Assembly: GCA_016713825.1 (NCBI GenBank)
Contig: JADJOJ010000004.1
Span: 248,001-312,000, forward strand
Source: Candidatus Leptofilum gracile
Lineage (GTDB): Bacteria; Chloroflexota; Anaerolineae; Promineifilales; Promineifilaceae
Reading direction: 5' to 3'
DNA length: 64,000 nucleotides
A program made the position numbers and the translations under genes. A model generated the notes under the pieces. The model made no database searches. It had not been told where the DNA came from and worked only from the letters and a program-made list of their open reading frames with translations. This document shows positions 8,823 to 17,596 of this stretch, piece after piece. The first letter of the stretch is position 1; each line of letters starts with the position of its first letter.

Positions 8823-10176
8823 TTACCGGGTAACCAGGGGCAGGTTTACCCAGTTTGTCGGTGTAAAAGGCGGGGCATTCAGCTCATCAGCGCCAAGATC
8901 GGGAGCGGGGCCGAAGGGGCGCGCTTGGCCATCCACGTCATCGGTCACTTCCGGCAGGGCGGTGGCCTGATCAATGGCGGCTGTGGCGGCGCTGTGCAGA
9001 TGCAAATCGCCATTGGCGGCGTTTACAAACAGGGAAAGGGGGGCATTTTGCAGATTGTTGTTGAGTACGGCCGTTCCCCCCCGATCCCGCAAATTATGGC
9101 TTACCAAATTATTGCGCAGCTCGATGTCGGTGTTAGCAAAACGCCACTCAATCGAGGAAAACGGCGCTTGCGTTGAAACGACGGTGTTGTGGAAAATTTG
9201 CGCCCCGCACGCCTGCCACAAACAGATACCGCAATCAAAGCCAAACTCCGGAACTGAATAAATCTGTGTCGCTGGCAAAAACAAAGTTGTTGCGAATGAT
9301 GCCGCCGTAATGGTCTACGTAGCCGCCGCTGGCGCTGGGGCAGGGGTTGTCGGGGTAGGTACGGCCGTCGCCACTTTCTGCCAGGCCAAAACCAATGCCC
9401 CGCGCATTTTCGCGCAGCGTGTTGCGCTCCACAAGCGTGTCGCGGCAGCCCCGCCACAGGTGGATGCCGTGCTCCGACAGCCCATTTTCACACCAGAACC
9501 CTTCGATGAGATTGTCGCGAATCACCCACCCTTCCGCCTGGTGGGCGTCGATTCCGCCGGTGTAGCAGTTGTTGCGGATGAACGGCCGTCCCGCATCTGT
9601 CAGCTCCAGGTGAGAACAGGCAATTACGCCGTCGTCCGGGTAGGTGCCAACCACCGCAGGGTTAATTTTGATCGCCTGCTCACCGGGATCGATGAGATGC
9701 ACGTTGTAGATGAATGTGTTAAGCGTGTCGCCCGTGGCCGAGGTCATCACGTGGATGGGATGGTAATACGCTTCGCGCAGCGTCACGTCCGCTACCGTCA
9801 CATCCGAAGCCACAATTTGGATGATCTCGGTGGTGAGGTAGTTGCCATCTAGCACCACCGCTTCGCGGTTGCCGCTGGCCGAGCGCAGCGTGACGTTTGG
9901 TGTATCCATGCGCAAATAAACGCCATTCAGGTTGTAACTGCCGTCGGCAATGAGGATGGTGTCGCCTGATGAGGCGTTGTTCACCGCATTTTCCAGCGCT
10001 GCCACGCTGTTCACCGTCACGACGGGGCCGCTGGGGGCGGCCAGGGGGGTGCAGTCTGCGGCGGTGGGCTGGGCCAGCAGCGGCTGGAGTGGCTGCTGAC
10101 GCAGCAGCAAAAAAGCGGCCAACAAGATTGCACTGAGAATCGAGCCAAACAGGCTCCATTGGGTCAACTTCTTCAT
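8823..10176 (-). pseudogene. Secreted parallel beta-helix protein, frameshifted
   Basis: Start at 10176 with GGAG seven bases upstream, N-terminal hydrophobic signal anchor, then a right-handed beta-helix with N-N repeats (IIRNN, LVERNTLRENARGIGFG, VIRDNLIEG) typical of pectate-lyase-fold proteins. The first frame stops at 9235 after RNNFVFASDTDLFSS. The adjacent frame (8823-9284) continues the same fold: EFGFDCGICLWQACGAQIFHNTVV, LRNNLVSHN, then DVDGQARPFGPAPDLGADE and a C-terminal VNLPLVTR. One indel between about 9240 and 9265 would rejoin them into about 450 residues. This may be a true frameshift or an assembly error. Confidence 0.8.
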
Positions 10177-10793
10177 TTTTTTGCTCCGTCTACTTTATTC
10201 TGCTGCCAACATAGTACGCGAATCCTACTGGAAAATCTCTAGGGAAAATGGACTATGCGCGAGCCTTCGGGGTTTGGTTGTTGAACGATAACAGAGAACC
10301 TGCGTCTTGTACTCTTCATTGCGCAGCACCTGTGAAGCTAAATTAACCGCGGTGGGGCGGAGAAAAATTTGGTAAATCTGCGAAATCTTGTTGTAGTCAA
10401 TCACGCCTTGAACAAAATTTCACCGCAAAGGACTCAAAGAATAAAGTGTAAAACTTTGCGTTCTTCGCGTGTTTTGCGGTTCAACCAATTTTTGGCCATT
10501 ACAAAATCTGCGAAATCTGCTGATTTTCATATGTGGTGGTGTGCTCACGCCTGAAATCTCCTGTCGCGTTGCGTTGTCCGCGTTTATAAGCGGCCCATTT
10601 TATTAAGTGGGATTGACCGCCCCAAATAGATGCTGTTTGTCCGTTCACGCTGAGTTCACGGTGATTTTACGGGGCACATACGGACGGGATCTGCCCCCTG
10701 GCGTATTCTATGAATAGTACTCACTTGGGCAGTAACTCGCCATCCAAAACAGCGTCGCTAAAACGCCTTCGGGATGAGGAATAGGAAAGATTC
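10177..10793. other. Intergenic region with dispersed repeats
   Basis: No gene supported. It contains two copies of AAATCTGCGAAATCT (about 10375 and 10505) and one stretch of the CACCGCAAAGGACTCAAAGA family with its inverse (about 10420-10480). The last 170 bases should carry the promoter of the kinase gene; I see no clear consensus pair. Confidence 0.5.
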
Positions 10794-11897
10794 ATGGTCA
10801 TTACCCAACCAAAAACAACCGGAGAGTTTTACGATCATTTGCTGCAAGCGGTGTCGGCAGGTGTGCTGGTCTTGGATGATAACGGCATTGTGACGTCGGC
10901 CAATTCGGCTGCTGGGCGCATTTTGGGCTGGGAGTCTGAGCAGCTCATCGGCCGTACTTGGGCCGATTTTGGGGCAGAAGAGCACAGTTTGGCTGAATGC
11001 CCATCGCACCAAACGACCTTGCGCCAGCCAGACGGCCGTTCCATTCCCGTCAATCTAGCCATTACCCCCGTTTCTGACCATATCACCAGCACCACCATGG
11101 TTTCCTTTACCCACAGCCAAGAAATTGAGCAGCTCAACGAGGCGCTGCTGCACACGCAGCGGCTGGCGGGCATTGGCCTGCTCACCGCCAGCGTGGCCCA
11201 CGAGCTAAACACGCCGCTAAGCATCATCGCCGCCACGTGCAGCAATTTGCTGCATGAAGTTGAGGAAAACAGCCTGGGCATGGATCAGCTGATGCGCTAC
11301 GTGCAGATGATTGAGCAAAGCGCCTGGCGCTCGGCTCGCATTGTTGAAGTGTTGCGCAACTACTCTTATGCGGAGGAAATGCAAACGGCCGTTACCGACC
11401 TCAACATGATCATCGAAGACGCGCTGGTGCTGGTGCAGCATCAATTCCGGGGTGAATTCAACATCCAGATTGTGAAGCAGCTGGACGAGGATTTGAAGAC
11501 GATTGTGCTGGATCACAACCGGCTGACGCAGGTGCTGCTAAACCTGCTCATGAACGCCCGTGATGCCATGCCAACCGCTGGTGGCACCGTGGAGGTGCGC
11601 TCCTGGCGCGTGCTCGAAGAGCATTTGCTGCCTAAACAGAACGGCAACGGGGCGCATCGGGAATGTTATGCTTTTTCTGTTCGGGATACGGGCTGTGGCA
11701 TTGAGCCAGCCCTGCTGGAGCGCATTTTTGAGCCATTTTTCAGCACCAAACAGACGGGCAAGGGAACCGGGCTGGGGTTGTTTATTTCCCGGCAAATTGT
11801 GCCCGGCCGTTTACCCGTTGTGGCACAAGTCATAAAAAACAGCCAGCAACAGTTTCTGTCAGCCAACCGTTGGAACAGACCTGTAAGTCTGAATTAA
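10794..11897 (+). CDS. PAS-domain histidine kinase with abnormal C-terminus
   Basis: 367 residues, cytosolic. PAS domain at about 12-108 (LLQAVSAGVLVLDDNG, AAGRILGWESEQLIGR), dimerisation helix with phospho-acceptor His136 in SVAHELNTPL, N-box LLNLLMNARDAMP, G1 DTGCGIEP, and G2 GKGTGLGLF near 323-330. After FISRQIV (residue 336) the normal closing section (HGG...G-GT-F) is missing and replaced by about 31 residues unlike any kinase (PGRLPVVAQVIKNSQ...). Either the gene end was lost by deletion or replacement, or the protein is a natural variant. No response regulator is adjacent. Confidence 0.85.
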   Translation: MVITQPKTTGEFYDHLLQAVSAGVLVLDDNGIVTSANSAAGRILGWESEQLIGRTWADFGAEEHSLAECPSHQTTLRQPDGRSIPVNLAITPVSDHITSTTMVSFTHSQEIEQLNEALLHTQRLAGIGLLTASVAHELNTPLSIIAATCSNLLHEVEENSLGMDQLMRYVQMIEQSAWRSARIVEVLRNYSYAEEMQTAVTDLNMIIEDALVLVQHQFRGEFNIQIVKQLDEDLKTIVLDHNRLTQVLLNLLMNARDAMPTAGGTVEVRSWRVLEEHLLPKQNGNGAHRECYAFSVRDTGCGIEPALLERIFEPFFSTKQTGKGTGLGLFISRQIVPGRLPVVAQVIKNSQQQFLSANRWNRPVSLN

Positions 11898-12173
11898 TGT
11901 TTGGTCGGTCGCGCAAGATTTCTGCCGCTTTGTATTGCTCTGAAACAAGAAACCTGTAATTTTAATCGCATCAAAGTTATAACCCCGTGCCGACCCTGAA
12001 AAGCACCCCCGGCCAAGGTTTATCTATCGAAAGATAGTCTGCTTTATACAAATAAATCAGGCCATTTTCCCCAAGTTTACATTCGCCAAATCGCTTAGAA
12101 ATCGTCTTCATATACGTTGTCACGGCCGTTTTCCCTCTCACGGTTACTATTTGATGAGGAGAATAATTTTACA

Positions 12174-12773
12174 CTAGGCAGTTTCCTTCTGCACTAGCGA
12201 TAAAAAGTATTGGTGAAAACGGCCGTCTCCCGTCAATTCTGGATGAAAAGAGGTGACGAGCCAATGGCCTTGCTGGGCGGCAACGGCCGTTCCATCCGGC
12301 AGTGTGGCGATGATTTGGGTATCTGCTTTGGCCGCGACCAGTTTGGGGGCACGAATAAAGACGGCGGGAAACGGCCGTGCATCCCCGTTGCTAAACACAG
12401 AAATATCCAGCCCCGTCTCAAACGAATCCACCTGCCGCCCAAACGCATTCCGCGCCACCTCAATGTCCATGATGCCCAGCAGCGGTTGATCGCGCCCCGC
12501 CGTGCCGTTGCCAATTTCTTTAGCCAGGAAAATCATGCCAGCGCAGGTACCCCAGACCGGTTTGGCTGCGGCAAAGTCACGCAGCGGTTCCATCAGCCCA
12601 AAGCGGCGCGCCAGCTTGCCAATCGTCGTGCTCTCCCCACCAGGGATGATCAGGCCGTCCAGGTCAGCCAACTGCTCTGGCAGGCGCACTTCCACCGCCG
12701 CCACCCCCAGCGATTTTAGCATCTTGATATGTTCAATGAAGGCACCTTGCAGCGCCAAAACCCCAATTTTCAT
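12174..12773 (-). CDS. pdxT: Pyridoxal 5'-phosphate synthase glutaminase subunit
   Basis: 199 residues, normal PdxT length. MKIGVLALQGAF-EH at the N-terminus, LIIPGGESTT, nucleophile Cys in WGTCAGMI, and the His-Glu pair in SFHPELT complete the class I amidotransferase triad. It releases ammonia from glutamine and channels it to PdxS to make PLP. Third gene of the leftward group pdxS, acetyltransferase, pdxT. It is separated from the acetyltransferase by a palindromic repeat rather than a normal tight junction. The gene carries three ACGGCCGT copies while pdxS carries none. Confidence 0.96.
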   Translation of the reverse strand: MKIGVLALQGAFIEHIKMLKSLGVAAVEVRLPEQLADLDGLIIPGGESTTIGKLARRFGLMEPLRDFAAAKPVWGTCAGMIFLAKEIGNGTAGRDQPLLGIMDIEVARNAFGRQVDSFETGLDISVFSNGDARPFPAVFIRAPKLVAAKADTQIIATLPDGTAVAAQQGHWLVTSFHPELTGDGRFHQYFLSLVQKETA

Positions 12774-12785
12774 AGTTTTATTTTG

Positions 12786-12862
12786 GCCACAGAGAGCACA
12801 GAGAATTTTGAGAGGTTTGGCCCTTTTCCTTTCTTCTCTTTTTCCTCTGTGCCCTCTGTGGC
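12786..12862. repeat. CACAGAG-family inverted repeat inside the pdx operon
   Basis: GCCACAGAGAGCACAGAG (12786-12803) pairs with CTCTGTGCCCTCTGTGGC (12845-12862) over 18 bp with one mismatch. It fills almost the entire spacer between the acetyltransferase stop codon and pdxT. Related low-complexity palindromes occur at 15343, 32184, 40490, 44785 and 56296. Confidence 0.75.
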
Positions 12863-13308
12863 TATCTTAGTTTTTTGATAAAGTTGATTTGCCGTTCGAC
12901 TTCGGTGAAGCCGAGGGCCAGGTGGCTGGCCAGGCTGATGTCGTTGTCGAGGGTGGTGTCGGAGGCGAGTTCGGTGTAGCCGTTTTGCCGCGCCCACGCT
13001 TCGGCGGCGGCGATGAGCGCTTTGCCCACCCCCTGGCGGCGCGCGTCGGCGGCTACAAACCATTCTTCCAGGTAGGCCACCGGGGAACTGGTGCAGCCTT
13101 CGGCGTACTTGCGCGTACCGACACAGAGATAACCGGCGAGATGGGGGGAAGACGGCCGTTCTACCACCAACACACACCCCACAGCCTCAGCCAAAATCTC
13201 AGCCATCTCCCGCCGATGCTCCGCTTCGGTGCTGTCCGCAAACAAGCCCCGCCGCAGCTGCAGCCACTCCACCATATCCCGCGCCGGGTCCAGCTCACGT
13301 ACGTTCAC
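12862..13308 (-). CDS. GNAT acetyltransferase, AAC(6')-I-like
   Basis: 148 residues. GNAT fold with acetyl-CoA loop RRQGVGKALI. The pattern Y-x2-GC-x-SSPV-x2-LE-x2-FV, then R-x-GV-x2-LI-A, E-x-ASDT-x3-N-IS and H-x-ALGF-x-E-ER matches my recollection of the chromosomal aminoglycoside 6'-N-acetyltransferases such as AAC(6')-Iaa, which have nearly the same length. The ability to acetylate aminoglycosides is inferred, not shown. Its stop codon lies at the edge of a palindromic repeat, and its start is 18 bp after pdxS, so it is translated from the pdx transcript. Confidence 0.8.
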   Translation of the reverse strand: MNVRELDPARDMVEWLQLRRGLFADSTEAEHRREMAEILAEAVGCVLVVERPSSPHLAGYLCVGTRKYAEGCTSSPVAYLEEWFVAADARRQGVGKALIAAAEAWARQNGYTELASDTTLDNDISLASHLALGFTEVERQINFIKKLR

Positions 13309-13326
13309 CCGCTCACCTCGTCAAAA

Positions 13327-14244
13327 CTACCAACCGCGCGTGGCCAACTGCTCGCTCTCCGGCAGGCTGCTCACGTTGATGCCCACCATCGGCTCGCCCA
13401 GGTTTTCGCTGACCTTGGCCAGAATGTCGGCATTTTGGTAATGGGTCGTTGCTTCCACAATCGCCTTGGCCCGTTCGGCCGGATTGCCGCTCTTGAAGAT
13501 GCCCGAGCCAACAAAGACACCGTCTACGCCAATCTGCATCATCAAGGCAGCGTCGGCGGGGGTGGCGATGCCGCCAGCGGCAAAGTTCACCACCGGCAGG
13601 CGGCCCAGCTCTTTGGTTTCCTGCACCAGCGCGTACGGCGCACCAATGTTTTTGGCGTAGCTCATCAGCTCCTCGTCGGGCATCAGCTGCAAGCGGCGGA
13701 TTTCGCCCAGCACGGTGCGGGCGTGGCGTACCGCTTCGACCACGTCGCCGGTGCCCGCTTCGCCCTTGGTGCGGATCATCGCCGCGCCTTCGCCGATGCG
13801 GCGCAGCGCTTCGCCCAGGTTGCGGCAGCCGCACACAAACGGAATCTTGAAGTTGTGCTTGTTGATGTGGTGCTCTTCGTCGGCGGGGGTGAGCACTTCG
13901 CTCTCGTCCACGTAATCGACGCCGATTGCTTGCAAAATTTGCGCTTCTACAAAGTGACCAATGCGGGCTTTGGCCATGACGGGGATGCTGACGGCGGCGA
14001 TGATCTCTTTGATCATGCCGGGATCAGACATGCGGGCCACGCCGCCATCGCGGCGGATGTCGGCCGGCACGCGCTCCAGGGCCATGACGGCGCAAGCGCC
14101 TGCTTCTTCCGCAATCACTGCCTGCTCAGGCGTCACCACATCCATGATGACGCCGCCCTTCAGCATTTGGGCCAGGCCAGCTTTTACTTTAAAGCTGCCC
14201 ACTTCACTTTGTCCATTTTGATTGATATTGCCGTTGTTGCTCAT
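13327..14244 (-). CDS. pdxS: Pyridoxal 5'-phosphate synthase lyase subunit
   Basis: 305 residues. A highly conserved TIM barrel: GGVIMDVVTPEQA, ALERVPADIR, VMAKARIGHF, IRTKGEAGTG and FAAGGIATPADAALM. The conserved lysines that bind ribose 5-phosphate intermediates are present. PdxS condenses ribose 5-phosphate, glyceraldehyde 3-phosphate and ammonia to PLP. Start 14244 (MSNNGNIN) has GGAGG eight bases upstream; an in-frame start at 14295 would add 17 unconserved residues. First gene of the pdx operon. No ACGGCCGT copy occurs in it. Confidence 0.97.
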   Translation of the reverse strand: MSNNGNINQNGQSEVGSFKVKAGLAQMLKGGVIMDVVTPEQAVIAEEAGACAVMALERVPADIRRDGGVARMSDPGMIKEIIAAVSIPVMAKARIGHFVEAQILQAIGVDYVDESEVLTPADEEHHINKHNFKIPFVCGCRNLGEALRRIGEGAAMIRTKGEAGTGDVVEAVRHARTVLGEIRRLQLMPDEELMSYAKNIGAPYALVQETKELGRLPVVNFAAGGIATPADAALMMQIGVDGVFVGSGIFKSGNPAERAKAIVEATTHYQNADILAKVSENLGEPMVGINVSSLPESEQLATRGW

Positions 14245-14413
14245 CGTATACCTCCAAATTTTCTTATCTGCCGATCGAGATCGGGTTTGTTGCACATTTC
14301 TCTACTAAAGATTTTAATCAGTGCGGGTGGGCAAAACAAGCAAATTGGTATTATTGAGTTGTCTGAAAATGGTGGGCGATAATACCTATTTATGTCAACA
14401 AGCGAGGCGAATG

Positions 14414-15337
14414 ATGGATAATCAGTCACAACATGCAGTGGAATACCAGCCCGGCACGGTGGCCGGTGATTATGATCTGTTTTTGATTTTGGAGCAGGCG
14501 TTGGCGGATCTGGTGGGGCGATTGGGCTTTGCCGAAGAAGGGGTTGGTGAGGATGAAGCGGGGTTGGCGCAGATGTGGCGCAGCAAACGGCCGCTTTACG
14601 CCCATCTCCGCCAAACGGCCGAACAGTTTTGGGTGGCCCAGCAACAGGGCCAAACGGTGGGCTTTGCCCGCTCCATTTTGCGGGATGGCGTGCGCGAGCT
14701 GACGGAACTGTTTGTGCGGCCGGGCACACAATCGGGCGGGCTGGGGCGCGGCCTGATGGAGCGGGCTTTTCCTCAAGACGGGGCGCGTAACCGGTTTATC
14801 ATTGCCACGTCGGACTTCCGGGCGCAGGCGCTTTACCTGAAGGCGGGCGTGTTCCCCCGTTTTCCCATCTACTTTTTTGAACGTGCGCCGGAGCAGGTGC
14901 CGTTTGAAACTGATTTGCAGATGGTGCCACTGCGCGCGGATGCAGAAACGGTGGCCATGCTGGGCGAAATTGACCGGGAGGTAATTGGCTTTCGGCGGGA
15001 TGTGGATCATCAATGGTTTTTGGCCAACCGGCGCGGCTTTTTGTATGTGCGCAACGGCCGTCCCGCTGGCTACGGTTACGTGGCAGAAAACAGCGGCCCC
15101 TTTGCCCTGCTGGAGGCCAGCGACTTCCCCGCCGTGCTGGCCCATGCCGAAAGCACGGCCCAGGCGGCGGGGCACACCCAGTTTGGCGTGGAGGTGCCGA
15201 TGGTGAATGAAACGGCCGTTACCTACCTGCTCGCCCGCCACTACAAGATGGATGTGTTTATGGCGATGTTTATGAGCGAACGGCCGTTGGGCAACTTCGA
15301 CCGCTATCTGGTGACCAGCCCACCGTTTTTCGTTTAA
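14414..15337 (+). CDS. Tandem-GNAT acetyltransferase family protein
   Basis: 307 residues. The N-terminal GNAT domain shows ELTELFVRPGTQSGGLGRGLMERAF (the Q/R-x-x-G-x-G acetyl-CoA loop) and FIIATSDFRAQALYLKAGV. The second half (about 170-300) looks like a further degenerate GNAT with GRPAGYGYV and GVEVPMVNETAVTYLL. Start 14414 is favoured over the adjacent ATG at 14411 because GAGG is then six bases away. Divergent from pdxS. Substrate unknown. Confidence 0.75.
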   Translation: MDNQSQHAVEYQPGTVAGDYDLFLILEQALADLVGRLGFAEEGVGEDEAGLAQMWRSKRPLYAHLRQTAEQFWVAQQQGQTVGFARSILRDGVRELTELFVRPGTQSGGLGRGLMERAFPQDGARNRFIIATSDFRAQALYLKAGVFPRFPIYFFERAPEQVPFETDLQMVPLRADAETVAMLGEIDREVIGFRRDVDHQWFLANRRGFLYVRNGRPAGYGYVAENSGPFALLEASDFPAVLAHAESTAQAAGHTQFGVEVPMVNETAVTYLLARHYKMDVFMAMFMSERPLGNFDRYLVTSPPFFV

Positions 15338-15342
15338 CTTAC

Positions 15343-15408
15343 CGCAGAGAGCGCGGAGGGCGCGGAGTTTTGTTTTTCTCAGCGACCTCGGCGTGCTCTG
15401 CAGTAAAA
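15343..15408. repeat. GCGGAGGGCGCGGAG low-complexity inverted repeat
   Basis: CCGCAGAGAGCGCGGAG followed after a T-rich centre by its rough inverse (GTGCTCTGCAG). Same family as 12786-12862 and 56296-56385. It lies between two convergent genes and could serve as a terminator. Confidence 0.5.
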
Positions 15409-15411
15409 AAT

Positions 15412-16152
15412 TTAGGAGCGTTTTTCTAGGACCAGCAGGTGGGAGATGCCGAGCACAGCCAGGGGGGTTTTTTCGGCGGCGTAGAGGCTGTTTTTGAGGA
15501 AACGGCCGAATCCCGGCCATCTTCTTTCGATATTGTCGTAGCCGCCAAAAATACGGCCGTGATGCACCACCTTCACCGGTAAACCACGACACAAATCCAG
15601 CAGATTGCGCCTGGTGTAGGTGCGCACGTGGGGGGCCAGCCGGTTGCGCAGCGGGGTGGGCAAGTAGTTCACCAGGGGGATGTTGCCGAATTTGTACTGC
15701 CCGCGCCAGTAAATGCCGTGCTGCTCCACCGGGTACCAGCGGTTGGGGCAGAAGATGAGGATACGGCCGTTCCCCTTCGTCACCCGCACCATTTCCGCCA
15801 ACGCTTGCCGGTCGTCCTGCACATGCTCAATCACCTCGTTGCTGAAGACAAAATCGAAGCTGTGGCTGGCAAAGGGCAGCGTTTCGCCCATCGCCTGCAC
15901 AATGCCGGGGGCCACGGCCAGCGCTTTTTGGGCGCGGTCCAGCTCCAGCTCCAGGCCAAAGCGGTGGGGGGTAAACGGGGCAAAGGCGTCCAGGTAGGTG
16001 CCCAGGCCGCAGCCGTTGTCCAAAATTGTGGCATCGTTGAGCGTGATCCATTGCTGGATCATGCCCAGGCGGCGCGCCTGGCCAGAGCGCCAAACGTAGC
16101 CGGGTTCGCCGCGCAACGCGGCCTTGTCGGAGTGACGGTGGGAAGAAGACAT
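15412..16152 (-). CDS. Class I SAM-dependent methyltransferase
   Basis: 246 residues. Methyltransf_11 fold: ILDNGCGLGTYLDAF (motif I), ELELDRAQKA, FDFVFSNEVIEHVQDDRQAL (motif IV/post), ILIFCPNRWYPVEQHG. The C-terminus (NLLDLCRG..VVHHGRIFGGYDN) resembles methyltransferases of cell-surface or lipid modification, but the substrate is not evident. Start 16152 avoids overlap with the upstream gene, which stops at 16160. An upstream in-frame ATG at 16203 would overlap it by 44 bp. No strong ribosome site at either. Confidence 0.8.
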   Translation of the reverse strand: MSSSHRHSDKAALRGEPGYVWRSGQARRLGMIQQWITLNDATILDNGCGLGTYLDAFAPFTPHRFGLELELDRAQKALAVAPGIVQAMGETLPFASHSFDFVFSNEVIEHVQDDRQALAEMVRVTKGNGRILIFCPNRWYPVEQHGIYWRGQYKFGNIPLVNYLPTPLRNRLAPHVRTYTRRNLLDLCRGLPVKVVHHGRIFGGYDNIERRWPGFGRFLKNSLYAAEKTPLAVLGISHLLVLEKRS

Positions 16153-16159
16153 ACGCTGT

Positions 16160-16546
16160 TTAACCGGAGGGGTGCTCGCCCCAAAACTGGTTTGGGCCAT
16201 CAAGTGATAAGGTGACCAGGTTCAAAATATCTCGGCCAAGAATGCCCCATGCTTGATCGATGAGTAGAAAACGGCCGCGAAAGATCTTATTGAGAAAGAT
16301 CATTTCTAGTTGAACGGCCGTTGCCACCATTCGGCTGCCATCAAAACCGATCAGCTCATACTGTGAATTGGCTTCGGCCAGCAGATTGAGATGGTTGGCA
16401 GTTTCCGTGGGAATCAGAGTGACATCTGCGCCAGAGTCTAGCAGCATTGGGGCTGCGGCAAGCTGCTCGGCGTTTTGCGGATCGCGCAAAATGACCTGCG
16501 CCAGCGGGGCAGGCGGATCAAAAAGAGTGGCCTCATACGTTGGCAT
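16160..16546 (-). CDS. Retropepsin-like aspartic protease family protein
   Basis: 128 residues. Clan AA signature LLDSGADVTLIP with catalytic Asp37, and the downstream GILGRDIL motif near residue 107 that forms the psi-loop of retropepsin-like folds. One copy of the D-S/T-G motif means an active enzyme would be a homodimer. The ATG at 16546 overlaps the end of the upstream Phd-like gene by 14 bp, so translation is coupled. A TTG at 16561 is an alternative start. Proteolytic activity and any target are inferred. Confidence 0.75.
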   Translation of the reverse strand: MPTYEATLFDPPAPLAQVILRDPQNAEQLAAAPMLLDSGADVTLIPTETANHLNLLAEANSQYELIGFDGSRMVATAVQLEMIFLNKIFRGRFLLIDQAWGILGRDILNLVTLSLDGPNQFWGEHPSG

Positions 16547-16892
16547 CGGGCAGTTCCGCAATGATCTCTTTTTTAAATTCAGGCGCTTGTTCGGGGTGAG
16601 CCAGACGGGGTGAGTAGACGTGGCCCACTTGGGCTGCTGCTGGCGCTGGGGAAGCCAAAAGTTCTTGTTTGAGTTCGGCGAGCAGTTCGGCCTTCACGGT
16701 TTCCCAGTCGCGGGTTTGGTAAACGGCCGTTTCCTCCCGCACCGTTTTTGCCTGTGAAGAAGCATAGGGGGCAATGACGGCCACCGGTTTGCCGTACCGC
16801 TCGATGATGACATGGTTGCCGGCAACGGCCGTATCCAACACCTCACGCCATTTCGTCCGGGCCTCATCGCTGGACATTCTAATTTCTGCCAT
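16533..16892 (-). CDS. Phd/YefM-type antitoxin-like protein with C-terminal extension
   Basis: 119 residues. The first 50 residues fit the Phd/YefM DNA-binding fold (IRMSSDEARTKWREVLDTA, then HVIIERYGKPVAVIAPY). The remaining about 65 residues are charged and low-complexity, an unusually long toxin-binding tail. Start 16892 has GGATGG six bases upstream; the TTG at 16898 is less likely. No RelE, Doc or PIN toxin is adjacent. The only coupled partner is the retropepsin-like gene downstream. Confidence 0.8.
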   Translation of the reverse strand: MAEIRMSSDEARTKWREVLDTAVAGNHVIIERYGKPVAVIAPYASSQAKTVREETAVYQTRDWETVKAELLAELKQELLASPAPAAAQVGHVYSPRLAHPEQAPEFKKEIIAELPDANV

Positions 16893-16969
16893 ACTCAACC
16901 ATCCAAAAGTCGTACGATTCGTCAGTTTCTAGCGGAAATCGTAGCCGTGTACGGCCGTTTTGTCAACGC

Positions 16970-17596
16970 TTATCCCCCCACCAGCGAATCATACACGCGG
17001 CGCACTTCTTGTACATCTTGCCACATGAGCGATTTGGGACTGCCGGGTTGGCGGCTGGGGTTGCGCAGCAGGTAAGAAGGGTGGAAGATGGGCATGATTT
17101 TACGGCCGTTCCACTCATGCCACTGCCCGCGCAGCTTGGTGATGCCCGTCAGGCCCAGCAACGATTGTGTCGCCACATTGCCCGTTAGTAGCAAAATTTT
17201 GGGGTCTACCAGCCGAATAATTTCCAACAGATACGGCTGGTAATACGCGATTTCTTCATTGGTGGGCTTGCGAAAATTTTTGCCCCCATCCCCTGGCGGC
17301 ATGCGGAAAACCGAATTGCTGATGAACAGATCCTGCTCGGTATCAAAATGCACCGACTGCAAAATTTGGTCCAGCAGCTGCCCCGAGCGCCCCACAAATG
17401 GTTTGCCCTGAATATTTTCTTGCGGGCCGGGCGCTTCCCCCACAAGCATCAATTTGGCCTGAGGATTGCCCCGGCAGATGACCACATTGGTGCCCGCATT
17501 GGCCAGTGGATCATCCTTCATGGCCATCATGCTGGCTATCAGGTCATCTAATGAGTTGTGTATTGGGCCGGAATTGTCGAATAAACTTTTTTGCAT
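16970..17596 (-). CDS. Family 4-like uracil-DNA glycosylase without Fe-S cysteines
   Basis: 208 residues. Motif A GEAPGPQEN-x2-GKPFVGRSG, VFRMPPGDGGKNFRKPTNEE, and motif B FHPSYLLRNP place it with family 4 uracil-DNA glycosylases, which excise uracil from DNA. The positions that hold [4Fe-4S] cysteines in the standard family read D-D-P-L-A, FRMPP and YYQPYL, so the cluster is almost certainly absent. One cysteine remains (VVICRGNP) at another place. GGAG precedes two adjacent ATGs (17599, 17596); the second has better spacing. Confidence 0.85.
   Translation of the reverse strand: MQKSLFDNSGPIHNSLDDLIASMMAMKDDPLANAGTNVVICRGNPQAKLMLVGEAPGPQENIQGKPFVGRSGQLLDQILQSVHFDTEQDLFISNSVFRMPPGDGGKNFRKPTNEEIAYYQPYLLEIIRLVDPKILLLTGNVATQSLLGLTGITKLRGQWHEWNGRKIMPIFHPSYLLRNPSRQPGSPKSLMWQDVQEVRRVYDSLVGG

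Noticed and set aside
12889..14382. 497-codon plus-strand frame opposite pdxS and the acetyltransferase
   Set aside because: Antisense to strongly conserved pdxS; composition typical of reverse-complement reading.
16533..16892. Ordinary Phd-Doc or YefM-YoeB toxin-antitoxin locus
   Set aside because: No Doc, RelE-type or PIN-like gene lies next to it on either side.
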